Shown in pieces: positions 1-6,706 of a stretch of 11,838 nt of DNA. The translations under genes and the position numbers were made by a program. Origin of the DNA: CAZNUP01 sp964609775 (GTDB lineage: Bacteria > Patescibacteriota > Microgenomatia > JAMCZE01). The notes beneath the pieces are model-generated. The model saw only the letters and a list, made by a program, of their open reading frames with translations. It was not told where the DNA came from and ran no database searches. How positions within the stretch are numbered: the stretch's first letter is position 1; every line of letters begins with the position of its first letter. Where the stretch lies: the NCBI GenBank assembly GCA_964609775.1, contig CAZSSJ010000024.1, forward strand, positions 1 through 11,838, in the 5' to 3' direction.

Positions 1-31
1 GAAGAGACTGACAACCTAGTCTTCAAGTGTT

Positions 32-53
32 GCACTTCCACTGCGAATCTACC
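32..53 (+). repeat. 22-bp dispersed motif, copy 1
   Basis: The 18 bases TTCCACTGCGAATCTACC (36-53) are identical to 9322-9339. With the preceding GCA the match extends to 22 bases with one mismatch. An 18-base identity is very unlikely by chance in 12 kb. Both copies sit in non-coding or eroded sequence. Function is unknown; it could be a remnant of a duplicated gene, a recombination site or a dispersed repeat. Confidence 0.55.
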
Positions 54-70
54 ACTCCATAATCGTTCTT

Positions 71-110
71 TGAACATAGCCTGTAGTATATCACACTATC
101 TGAACAAAGC
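71..110 (+). promoter_or_regulatory. Pair of direct repeats upstream of uvrA, possible operator
   Basis: TGAACATAGC (71-80) and TGAACAAAGC (101-110) differ at one base, and their starts are 30 bp apart, about three helical turns. They lie upstream of the candidate uvrA -10 element. The spacing is what a protein binding direct repeats on one DNA face would need. I do not see a canonical LexA box (neither the GAAC-N4-GTTC nor the CTGT-N8-ACAG type), so an SOS role is not shown. Confidence 0.25.
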
Positions 111-123
111 TCTCCTCTTATTA

Positions 124-132
124 TGTTAAAAT
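124..132 (+). promoter_or_regulatory. Candidate extended -10 promoter for the uvrA operon
   Basis: The sequence TG-T-TAAAAT (TG at 124-125, hexamer 127-132) matches an extended -10 element with 5 of 6 hexamer positions. No -35 hexamer is recognisable at 16-18 bp. Transcription would start near 139, leaving a leader of about 100 nt before the uvrA ATG. Confidence 0.35.
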
Positions 133-238
133 ATCACTGGTCCAGAAATCTGGATCAGGCTAAGGTCTGCCAACCGGCGGATTGAGGCCGACTTTTGCGT
201 GGATAAATAGCACGCTAAGACAAAATTCCACGGAATAA

Positions 239-3139
239 ATGACTGACAAAATAACCATCCGTGGTGCCAGGGAGCACAACCTAAAAAACGTTGACATTGA
301 AATCCCGAAAAATGCGCTGGTCGTCTTCACCGGCGTCTCCGGCAGTGGCAAATCCTCCATGGCCTTTGACACCATCTTTGCCGAAGGTCAGCGGCGATAT
401 GTTGAATCACTGAGTTCATACGCAAGGCAGTTCCTCGGCATCATGGACAAGCCGGATCTCGACTACATTGACGGCCTTTCCCCGGCCATCTCGATCGACC
501 AGAAAACCACCTCCCATAATCCCAGAAGCACGGTCGGGACAATCACTGAAATCTATGATTACTTAAGGCTCCTTTTCGCCCGCATTGGCCACCCTCATTG
601 CCCCAACTGCGGCCGGGAAATCTCCCACCTGACCCTCGATCAAATCGCTGATCAGGCCTCGCAATTAGTCAAATTAGACAAATTAGACAAATCTCAGCGC
701 CATCTTCTCATCTTTGCCCCCCTGGTTAAAGATCGGAAAGGGGAGTACACCCAGCTTTTTGACTCTCTCCGAGCCAAAGGCATCACCCAGGCCCGAATCG
801 ACGGCCAGATCTTCGCTCTTGACGAGGATTTCGTTCTCATCAAAACCAATAAACATTCCATCGAAGCGGTCATTGACCGGCTTTCCATAACCAAAGGTTC
901 CCTCGACATTTCCCGCCTTCGGGAATCACTGGAAATGGCTGTCAAGCTCTCTGATGGTGAAACCATCGTCTCCGAAGTTCTCGATGCGGGCCTGGAATTT
1001 CCCGAAAAACCCGGGAAAATGGTCGATCATCTTTTCTCCGAGAAGTTTGCTTGCCCCGTTTGTAACCTCAGCCTCTCGGAAATTGAACCGCGGATTTTCT
1101 CCTTCAATTCTCCCCAGGGAGCTTGTCCCACCTGCACCGGTCTTGGTTATCTTCTAAAGGTCGATCCGGATCTGCTTTTGAATAAAGACTTGTCAATTCT
1201 GGAAGGCGGCATCCTTCCCTTGGGTAACGAAGTCGAACACGACACCTGGTTCATGCGGATAATCAAAGCCGCCGCCGACGCTAACCAAATTAGTCTAATC
1301 AGTCCAATTGGCCAAATTCCGGAGGCTAAACTGGCCAAGATCCTCCACGGCACCGGTGACGACGAACTCTATGTCCAGGGACTAAACCGGCAGGGTCGCA
1401 CTGTGGGTTTCTACGAGAAATTTGAAGGCGTCATCCCCAGATTCGAAAGGCTCTATAAAGAAACCCAGTCCGATTGGAGCCGGGGAAACATTGAAAAATA
1501 CATGCGTAACGAAATTTGCCCGACCTGCCACGGCACCCGCCTCAAGCCTGAGGCTCTGGGCGTGACAATCACTGACAAAAACATTCACGAGCTCACCAAC
1601 CAAAGCATCGCGTCCTCCTTAAGCTTCCTAAGAAACTTAAGTGACCTAAGTAACTTAAACACTCGCGAATCCCAAATCGCCACCCCCATTCTCAAGGAAC
1701 TGCTCGCCAGGCTTGGTTTTCTCCTCGACGTCGGCCTCGACTATCTGACCCTGAACCGTCAGGCTAACTCCCTGGCCGGCGGTGAAGCCCAACGCATTCG
1801 CCTCGCCAGCCAGATTGGCTCCAGCCTCTCGGGAGTCCTCTATGTTCTTGACGAACCCTCAATCGGCCTTCATCAACGCGATAATAAGCAGTTAATCACC
1901 ACTCTTAAGCACTTGAAAAGCCTTGGCAACACGGTCATCGTCGTCGAACACGACCGGGAAATGATGACGGAGGCAGATTACATTTTTGATTTCGGCCCCG
2001 GCGCCGGCGTTCACGGCGGCAACGTCATTGCCGCGGGCACCCCAGAGGAGATAAAAAAAGACAAAAACTCCCTCACTGGCCAGTATCTTTCCGGCAAAAA
2101 AGAGATCCGCACAGCCATCTTCCCCCAAAATCCCCAAATTCCCCAAACCTTGACCATCGTTGGCGCCAGGCAGCACAACCTGAAAAATATTGACGTGACC
2201 ATCCCTCTCGGGAAATTCGTTTGCATCACCGGCGTCTCCGGCTCCGGTAAATCCACCCTCATTCATGACATTCTCTATCAGGCTTTGGCAAAGGAGTTCT
2301 ATCCTTTGCACAAAGACCTTCCTGGCAAGCACGACGGTCTCCTTGGCGTGGAAAACCTCGACAAAGTAATTTTAATTGACCAGTCACCGATAGGGAGGAC
2401 CCCCAGATCAAACCCAGCCACCTACACCGGGGCTTTCACCCCAATCCGTGGTCTCTTTGCCATGACAAGAGAGGCTCGCGTCAAAGGCTACCCTGCCGGT
2501 CGCTTCAGCTTCAATGTCAAAGGCGGTCGCTGTGAGGCCTGCGAAGGGGAAGGCCAGATTAAAATCGAAATGAACTTTCTGCCGGATGTCTATGTTGAGT
2601 GTGAGGTCTGTCGGGGCAAACGCTATAACGAGATAGCACTGGAAATTCTCTATCACGACAAAAATATCGCTGACATTTTGGACATGACCGTTGAAGACGC
2701 CATGGGTTTTTTCGCCAACATTCCCCCTCTCAAAAGCAAACTGGACACTCTGACAGACGTCGGTCTCGGCTACATCAAGCTTGGCCAGCCCGCTCCGACA
2801 CTGTCCGGTGGGGAAGCCCAAAGAGTCAAACTGGCCACCGAGCTGTCCAAAAAAGCCACCGGCAAAACCATCTACATTCTCGATGAGCCGACCACTGGCC
2901 TGCACTTTGCTGACCTGGAAAAACTTCTCTATGTTCTCAAAAGTTTGGTGGCCAAAGGCAACACCGTTGTCATCATCGAACACAATCTCGACGTCGTCAA
3001 AAACGCTGATTGGATCATTGATCTTGGTCCCGAGGGCGGCGACCAGGGCGGGGAAGTCGTCGCCGTCGGCACCCCGCACGAAATCTCTCAAAACTCCAAA
3101 AGCTGGACGGGAAAATTTCTCAAAGAAGTCATTAAATGA
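239..3139 (+). CDS. uvrA: UvrABC system protein A (excinuclease ABC subunit A)
   Basis: This is the damage-recognition ATPase of nucleotide excision repair. It acts as a cytoplasmic dimer that loads UvrB on damaged DNA. At 966 residues it is full length for the family (about 940). Visible landmarks: first Walker A GVSGSGKS (32-39), a CPNC pair near 121, the zinc module CPVC/CPTC near 271-299, CPTCHGTR near 427, ABC signature LAGGEAQR near 511 with LDEPSIGLH near 537, second Walker A GVSGSGKS near 665, C-terminal zinc finger CEAC...CEVC near 765-791, and second signature LSGGEAQR near 856 with LDEPTTGLH near 880. The ATG gives the canonical N-terminus (TIRGAREHNLKNV), but no strong Shine-Dalgarno is seen. 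Four 9-bp in-frame tandem arrays interrupt it, each apparently in a loop or linker. The TGA stop overlaps the next ATG by 4 bp, so translation is probably coupled. Confidence 0.98.
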   Translation: MTDKITIRGAREHNLKNVDIEIPKNALVVFTGVSGSGKSSMAFDTIFAEGQRRYVESLSSYARQFLGIMDKPDLDYIDGLSPAISIDQKTTSHNPRSTVGTITEIYDYLRLLFARIGHPHCPNCGREISHLTLDQIADQASQLVKLDKLDKSQRHLLIFAPLVKDRKGEYTQLFDSLRAKGITQARIDGQIFALDEDFVLIKTNKHSIEAVIDRLSITKGSLDISRLRESLEMAVKLSDGETIVSEVLDAGLEFPEKPGKMVDHLFSEKFACPVCNLSLSEIEPRIFSFNSPQGACPTCTGLGYLLKVDPDLLLNKDLSILEGGILPLGNEVEHDTWFMRIIKAAADANQISLISPIGQIPEAKLAKILHGTGDDELYVQGLNRQGRTVGFYEKFEGVIPRFERLYKETQSDWSRGNIEKYMRNEICPTCHGTRLKPEALGVTITDKNIHELTNQSIASSLSFLRNLSDLSNLNTRESQIATPILKELLARLGFLLDVGLDYLTLNRQANSLAGGEAQRIRLASQIGSSLSGVLYVLDEPSIGLHQRDNKQLITTLKHLKSLGNTVIVVEHDREMMTEADYIFDFGPGAGVHGGNVIAAGTPEEIKKDKNSLTGQYLSGKKEIRTAIFPQNPQIPQTLTIVGARQHNLKNIDVTIPLGKFVCITGVSGSGKSTLIHDILYQALAKEFYPLHKDLPGKHDGLLGVENLDKVILIDQSPIGRTPRSNPATYTGAFTPIRGLFAMTREARVKGYPAGRFSFNVKGGRCEACEGEGQIKIEMNFLPDVYVECEVCRGKRYNEIALEILYHDKNIADILDMTVEDAMGFFANIPPLKSKLDTLTDVGLGYIKLGQPAPTLSGGEAQRVKLATELSKKATGKTIYILDEPTTGLHFADLEKLLYVLKSLVAKGNTVVIIEHNLDVVKNADWIIDLGPEGGDQGGEVVAVGTPHEISQNSKSWTGKFLKEVIK
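662..693 (+). repeat. 9-bp tandem array A in uvrA (unit CAAATTAGA)
   Basis: About 3.5 units of CAAATTAGA are in frame and encode QLVKLDKLDKS (residues 142-152). The two central units are identical. The array lies just after the first CPNC pair, in the region that in characterised UvrA proteins forms the UvrB-binding/insertion part, which varies in sequence. Confidence 0.75.
1286..1321 (+). repeat. 9-bp degenerate array B in uvrA
   Basis: Four 9-bp units (CAAATTAGT, CTAATCAGT, CCAATTGGC, CAAATTCCG) encode a QIS-LIS-PIG-QIP pattern at residues 350-361. The first unit matches arrays A and G. The units are diverged, which suggests an older expansion. Confidence 0.6.
1616..1660 (+). repeat. 9-bp tandem array C in uvrA (unit RACYTAAGW)
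   Basis: Five 9-bp units (for example AACTTAAGT, GACCTAAGT) encode the leucine-serine pattern SLSFLRNLSDLSNLN at residues 460-474. The core ACTTAAGT is a perfect 8-bp palindrome. The same unit class recurs in uvrC (array F), 3.8 kb away. Confidence 0.75.
2123..2149 (+). repeat. 9-bp tandem array D in the uvrA interdomain linker
   Basis: Three 9-bp units (CCCCAAAAT, CCCCAAATT, CCCCAAACC) encode PQN-PQI-PQT at residues 629-637. This is exactly the linker between the first and second ATP-binding halves of UvrA, just before the second half begins (LTIVGARQHNLKNI). Confidence 0.65.
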
Positions 3140-4977
3140 AAGCCATGAGACTCATAAAACTCATAACCCTCATAACCCTCATAAAAATCTTTTTTTCACC
3201 GACACCGATCTTTGCCGAAGGCAAATTTCAATCAACCTTCGATCTCACCTACAAAGTTCACGACCAAGGACTAACCACCGTCACCCAAAACATTCATTTG
3301 ACCAACCTCACCAGTGAATTCTTTCCTTCAGAGTATGTCTTGAAACTGGGTAACCTGGTCCCAACCAACCTCCGGGCCTATGACAGAACTGGCCCCCTAA
3401 CCCTCATCGCGACCTCGTCCGGCAGCGCTAGCGAAATCCACATCAAGTTTCGCGATCAGGTCGTCGGCATTAATAACACCTTGCACTGGACACTAACCTA
3501 CGACACTCTCGACATTGCTAAACACATCGGCCGTCTCTGGCAAATCACCATCCCGCCAGTCCAGCAGCCGGCGGAAAGCTCATCCTCCACCATTGGCCTC
3601 TATGTTCCCTCGTCCTTTGGCCCGGCCATTCTCAAAAAGCCCGAGCCCGTCTTCCCGCCGTTCATTTGGGATGAGTCCACTGCCAGGCGCGGCATTTCTG
3701 CCTCCTTCCTGGACAGTCCCAGCAAAACCGAACCCTACCAAACCTACCGCTTTGAACTGACCTATCACTTGTCAAATCCTTCCTTAACCAAAACCGACCG
3801 CCAAGTTGCCCTTCCACCCGACACTGCCTACCAGAAAATTGCTTTCACCAGCCTGTCACCCAAACCCACCAACATCTCCCTCGACCCAGACGGCAACTGG
3901 CTTGGCCACTTTAGCCTTAACCCTCTTTCTAAAATCGACTTGACCATCCAGGGTTTGGCTGCTGTCTACTCCCGCCCCCAAAATAAGGAACCCCTTGTAA
4001 AATCAGCCGACTATCTTAAACCCGACCAATTCTGGGAAGTAGCCGACCCAGAGATCAGCTCTCTGGCAAAAAAACTCCGGTCTCCTCAGGCCATCTATGA
4101 CTACGTCGTCAAACTCCTGCACTATGACGAAAAACGCCTCGAAACCAGGCAGTCACGGGCCGGAGCCAAAATCGCCCTAAGCCGTCCCGACTCCGCCATC
4201 TGCCTGGAGTTCACCGACCTCTTCATCGCCCTGTCCCGCGCGGCCGGCATCCCTGCCCGCGAGATCAACGGCTTTGCCTACACGACCAGTGCCACCCGCG
4301 AACCACTCTCTCTGGAAAAAGACGTCCTGCACTCCTGGCCGGAATACTTCGACCAACCATCTCAAACTTGGATCATGGTTGACCCCACCTGGGGCAGCAC
4401 CACTGCCGGTTTTGACTATTTCCGCTCTCTCGACCTCGGCCACCTGACCTTCGCCATTCATGGCCAAAGCAGCACAAAGCCAAAACCCGCCGGCACCTAC
4501 AAAAAACTCCTCTCGACCCAAATGCCCCCTTCCCAAGTCACCAAGGACGTTTCCGTCATCCCAATCGACACCCCCTTCCCCTTTTTCTCTCCCTCCCCGC
4601 AAATTTCCCTCCGAACAAAGACCATCAGTCCGTTCCTTGAAAATCACCTTACCATCACGATCACTAACCCCAACCCCACCCTGCTTTCGCCCCAAAACTT
4701 CACCGTCACGAGCCCGGGGATTTCGTTTCTAAAAACGCGCTTTTCTTCGCCACCCATCCCGCCCTTCGGCCAAATCAACCTGGCCCTGCCTTTTCGTCCC
4801 CCATCCTGGACGCAAAACGCCAATGCTATAATTAGCTTCGAAAGTGGCCAATCGCGTCAAAATGCCGCTCTCACCATCACACCCTTATATAAACACCCTT
4901 TCGTCGTCTTTGGAGGTCTGATTGTCATCTCTATCCTATCAGTCTTTGCCAAAATCTCCCGGCGTCTACTTCTTTAA
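3136..4977 (+). CDS. Secreted, membrane-anchored transglutaminase-like protein
   Basis: The product is a 613-residue extracytoplasmic protein with a transglutaminase-like cysteine-hydrolase core (transglutaminase superfamily). An N-terminal signal peptide (about 1-28, ending PIFA before EGK) is followed by a long beta-rich region to about 290. The catalytic core follows, with Cys356 in AICLEFTD, His399 in VLHSWPEYF and Asp416 in MVDPTWGS, the usual Cys-His-Asp order. After it come a proline-rich segment, another beta-type domain and a C-terminal membrane helix (about 590-605) with a basic tail ISRRLLL. It should face outward, anchored in the membrane, and may act on cell-surface protein or peptidoglycan; the substrate is unknown. 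It starts inside the uvrA stop (ATGA overlap) and its end contains the uvrC start, so it is locked into the repair operon. The signal peptide hydrophobic stretch is built from a 9-bp tandem repeat. Confidence 0.85.
   Translation: MKAMRLIKLITLITLIKIFFSPTPIFAEGKFQSTFDLTYKVHDQGLTTVTQNIHLTNLTSEFFPSEYVLKLGNLVPTNLRAYDRTGPLTLIATSSGSASEIHIKFRDQVVGINNTLHWTLTYDTLDIAKHIGRLWQITIPPVQQPAESSSSTIGLYVPSSFGPAILKKPEPVFPPFIWDESTARRGISASFLDSPSKTEPYQTYRFELTYHLSNPSLTKTDRQVALPPDTAYQKIAFTSLSPKPTNISLDPDGNWLGHFSLNPLSKIDLTIQGLAAVYSRPQNKEPLVKSADYLKPDQFWEVADPEISSLAKKLRSPQAIYDYVVKLLHYDEKRLETRQSRAGAKIALSRPDSAICLEFTDLFIALSRAAGIPAREINGFAYTTSATREPLSLEKDVLHSWPEYFDQPSQTWIMVDPTWGSTTAGFDYFRSLDLGHLTFAIHGQSSTKPKPAGTYKKLLSTQMPPSQVTKDVSVIPIDTPFPFFSPSPQISLRTKTISPFLENHLTITITNPNPTLLSPQNFTVTSPGISFLKTRFSSPPIPPFGQINLALPFRPPSWTQNANAIISFESGQSRQNAALTITPLYKHPFVVFGGLIVISILSVFAKISRRLLL
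3151..3186 (+). repeat. 9-bp tandem array E in the signal peptide (unit CTCATAAMM)
   Basis: Four 9-bp units (CTCATAAAA, CTCATAACC twice, CTCATAAAA) encode LIK-LIT-LIT-LIK at residues 6-17. They make up most of the hydrophobic part of the signal peptide of the transglutaminase-like protein. Copy-number change would lengthen or shorten that segment by three residues per unit. Confidence 0.75.
4912..4924 (+). promoter_or_regulatory. Shine-Dalgarno that fixes the TTG start of uvrC
   Basis: GGAGG at 4912-4916 is followed by a 5-nt spacer and TTG at 4922. The TGA at 4919-4921 is in frame with uvrC and directly abuts the start, so nothing upstream can belong to the protein. The site lies inside the preceding coding sequence, consistent with coupled translation. 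Confidence 0.8.
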
Positions 4978-6190
4978 AAACGCCCACGGGGGAATAATTT
5001 ATGTCGGTAAGGCCAAGTCCCTGAAAGATCGGGTGTCTTCATACTTCAGGCCGCCGGAAAAGCTCCTCCCTAAAACTGCCCAGATGATGGCGGAAACTGC
5101 CACCCTCGACCACATCCCCGTCGAATCGGAAATCGACGCCCTCCTTTTTGAAGCCAACCTGATTCGTAAATTGGCTCCAAAATATAACGTTGACTGGAAA
5201 GATGGCAAAGCCTACCCGTTAATTGAAATCACTAAAGACCCCGTTCCTCAAGTCCACTTCGCTCGAAAAGAAGCCAACCCGAAATCAACCTATTTCGGCC
5301 CCTACCCCACCGGCTCTGACATCACTAGCCTTTTGCGTTTCCTGCGCAAAATTTTCCCCTTTGTCTCCCAAAACCATCCCGGAGGCAAACCTTGTCTTCG
5401 CTCCCACCTCGGCCTGTGCCCATGTCCTGAAGTGTTCACAAGCCGTCGTTCCCGCTTAAGCTACCTAAAAGACCTAAGAAACTTAAGAGATTTTCTTTCT
5501 GGAAAACGCCAAACTGTTCAAAAACGCCTCACGCGGGAAATGCTTCAGGCTTCACAAAACCAGGACTTCGAAAAGGCCCAGGCGTTAAAACAAAAACTGC
5601 AGCACATCACTTTTGTCACTGCTCCCCGAACCAGTCCTCGGGAATATGAAGTCAATCCTAACCTTTTGGAAGACAGGCGTCAGGCCGAAATCAGAGCGCT
5701 AAAACACCTGCTGAAAATGGAAAGGATCCAAAAAATTGAATGCTACGACGTCTCCAATCTTTCCGGCAAAAACGCCACCGGCGCCCAGGTGGTTTTTGTC
5801 GCTGGAGAACCAGACAAGTCCCTCTATCGTCGATACAAAATTCATCTCCAGGAAACCCCTGACGATTTCGCCATGATGTCTGAAATGATTAGCCGCAGAT
5901 TAAAATCTGACGTTCCCCTGCCGGAATTAATAGTAATTGACGGAGGAAAGGGCCAATTATCTTCCGCCGTAAACCAAATCAGCCAAATTCGTCAAATTAG
6001 ACCATTTCCCCTATTCCGCGTCATTGCTCTCGCCAAGCGCCTCGAAACCATCTACACCGAAGCCGGCCAGGAAATCAACCTGCCTGAATCCTCACCCGCC
6101 CTTCACCTCCTCCAGCGCCTCCGTGACGAGGCTCACCGCTTCAGCCGCAAATATCACCTTCTCCTCCGCACTAAAACCATGCTAACATAA
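4922..6190 (+). CDS. uvrC: UvrABC system protein C, short form lacking the C-terminal HhH domain
   Basis: This is the dual-incision nuclease subunit of nucleotide excision repair. Order of parts: GIY-YIG domain (SPGVYFF at 12-18, GIIYVGKAKSLKDR from about 24, the catalytic-type Glu in ALLFEANLIRKL near 75-85), a Cys-containing stretch (KPCLRSHLGLCPCPE), the UVR/UvrB-binding helix pair (about 190-225), and the RNase H-like endonuclease with Asp in CYDVSN (about 275), PDDF (about 313), VIDGGKGQL (about 340) and His in RDEAHRF (about 405). It stops right after this at residue 422, where family members of about 600 residues carry a helix-hairpin-helix domain; none is visible downstream. The start is TTG at 4922: GGAGG (4912-4916) lies 5 nt upstream and an in-frame TGA immediately precedes it. 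It overlaps the preceding gene by 56 bp. Two 9-bp arrays lie within it. Confidence 0.95.
   Translation: MSSLSYQSLPKSPGVYFFKNAHGGIIYVGKAKSLKDRVSSYFRPPEKLLPKTAQMMAETATLDHIPVESEIDALLFEANLIRKLAPKYNVDWKDGKAYPLIEITKDPVPQVHFARKEANPKSTYFGPYPTGSDITSLLRFLRKIFPFVSQNHPGGKPCLRSHLGLCPCPEVFTSRRSRLSYLKDLRNLRDFLSGKRQTVQKRLTREMLQASQNQDFEKAQALKQKLQHITFVTAPRTSPREYEVNPNLLEDRRQAEIRALKHLLKMERIQKIECYDVSNLSGKNATGAQVVFVAGEPDKSLYRRYKIHLQETPDDFAMMSEMISRRLKSDVPLPELIVIDGGKGQLSSAVNQISQIRQIRPFPLFRVIALAKRLETIYTEAGQEINLPESSPALHLLQRLRDEAHRFSRKYHLLLRTKTMLT
5453..5491 (+). repeat. 9-bp tandem array F in uvrC (unit RACYTAAGW)
   Basis: About four 9-bp units (including GACCTAAGA and AACTTAAGA) encode RLSYLKDLRNLRD at residues 178-190. 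They lie between the Cys-containing stretch and the UVR helices, a linker position. It is the same unit class as array C in uvrA. Confidence 0.72.
5975..6001 (+). repeat. 9-bp tandem array G in uvrC (unit CAAATTAGA)
   Basis: Three 9-bp units (CAAATCAGC, CAAATTCGT, CAAATTAGA) encode QIS-QIR-QIR at residues 352-360. They lie in the loop after VIDGGKGQL in the RNase H-like domain. The unit CAAATTAGA is identical to units of array A in uvrA. Confidence 0.7.
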
Positions 6191-6203
6191 AATGACCATT
6201 TGT

Positions 6204-6221
6204 CTCACAGGACTCACAAAT
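6204..6221 (+). repeat. Two 9-bp units at the uvrC-holin junction (array H)
   Basis: CTCACAGGA and CTCACAAAT sit directly in front of, and overlap, the ATG of the next gene, and include its AGGA ribosome binding site (6209-6212). The unit resembles the CTCATAAMM class of array E. With only two units this may be chance. Confidence 0.3.
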
Positions 6222-6657
6222 GTTTAAACGCCACCGTAAAAAAGAAGGAGGCAGCACGATCAAATCACTCATCCGCACCTTCATCATTAACGCCTTTGCG
6301 CTCTATCTGCTCTCCCAAAACATCCCCGGCTTTTCTCTAAATGAGGGACTAAGAACCCTGTTCATCATAAGCGTTGCCTTCACCCTTCTCCGCGTCATTC
6401 TCAAGCCCTTGCTCGAAACTCTTCTCGGCAGCATCAACTTCCTCACTTTTGGCCTTCTCGGTGTGGCCATCGATGCGGGGATCCTCTATGCCCTATCTCG
6501 TTTCTTTCCGCAAATCACCCTGTCTCCCTGGTATTTCCCTGGTGCCGAAACACACGGCTTCACCCTTCCCCCGTATAATTTCACTGAAATCACCACCATC
6601 GGCCTCATCGCCTTCCTCATAAATCTTCTCCACACCATCATTGAACTCCTGGTCTAG
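6220..6657 (+). CDS. Small multi-pass membrane protein, phage holin superfamily IV-like
   Basis: The protein has 145 residues, a basic N-terminus (MFKRHRKKEGG) and four hydrophobic segments at roughly 16-34, 45-66, 70-92 and 122-143. Spacing and motifs (LFIISVAFTLLRVILKPLLETLL, then NFLTFGLLGVAIDAGIL) resemble the widespread 'phage holin family / 4-TMS membrane protein' group common in bacterial chromosomes. In that group the name reflects fold rather than proven lysis activity, so I would not infer lysis. The ATG is preceded by AGGA with a 7-nt spacer. It lies 29 bp after uvrC and may be co-transcribed with it. No partner endolysin is present. Confidence 0.75.
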   Translation: MFKRHRKKEGGSTIKSLIRTFIINAFALYLLSQNIPGFSLNEGLRTLFIISVAFTLLRVILKPLLETLLGSINFLTFGLLGVAIDAGILYALSRFFPQITLSPWYFPGAETHGFTLPPYNFTEITTIGLIAFLINLLHTIIELLV

Positions 6658-6692
6658 ATCCCGCAGACATAGCGCCAAAACTCCAGATACGA

Positions 6693-6706
6693 TATAATCA
6701 CTCTAA
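6693..6706 (+). promoter_or_regulatory. Consensus -10 (TATAAT) giving a leaderless secG transcript
   Basis: A perfect TATAAT (6693-6698) ends 7 bp before the secG ATG (6706), so the expected transcription start coincides with the start codon. No good -35 is seen at 16-18 bp, and there is no Shine-Dalgarno. This fits a leaderless mRNA. Confidence 0.55.

Larger units (their letters stand above)
1..238. other. Leader/intergenic region upstream of uvrA
   Basis: I see no convincing gene here. The stretch holds a copy of a 22-bp motif (32-53) that recurs at 9318-9339, two near-identical 10-bp direct repeats, TGAACATAGC (71-80) and TGAACAAAGC (101-110), spaced 30 bp apart, a candidate extended -10 element (124-132), and a small inverted repeat TCCAGA-AA-TCTGGA (141-154). 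The antisense reading frame covering 160-375 looks like a shadow of uvrA. Confidence 0.6.

Noticed and set aside
1892..3091. Long minus-strand reading frames opposite uvrA (146 and 227 codons)
   Set aside because: They lie wholly antisense to conserved UvrA domains, their sequence follows the complementary codons, and no promoter or ribosome site supports them.
4177..4695. 172-codon minus-strand frame opposite the transglutaminase-like gene
   Set aside because: It is antisense to the catalytic core; the glycine/valine-rich composition is what C-rich sense codons give on the other strand.
662..6001. CRISPR array or REP-type palindromes as explanation for the short repeats
   Set aside because: The period is 9 bp with no spacers, the arrays are in coding frame, and only one unit class is palindromic.
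6220..6657. Prophage lysis gene
   Set aside because: The holin-like family name reflects membrane topology. There is no endolysin, phage structural gene or composition change here, and the neighbours are core genes.
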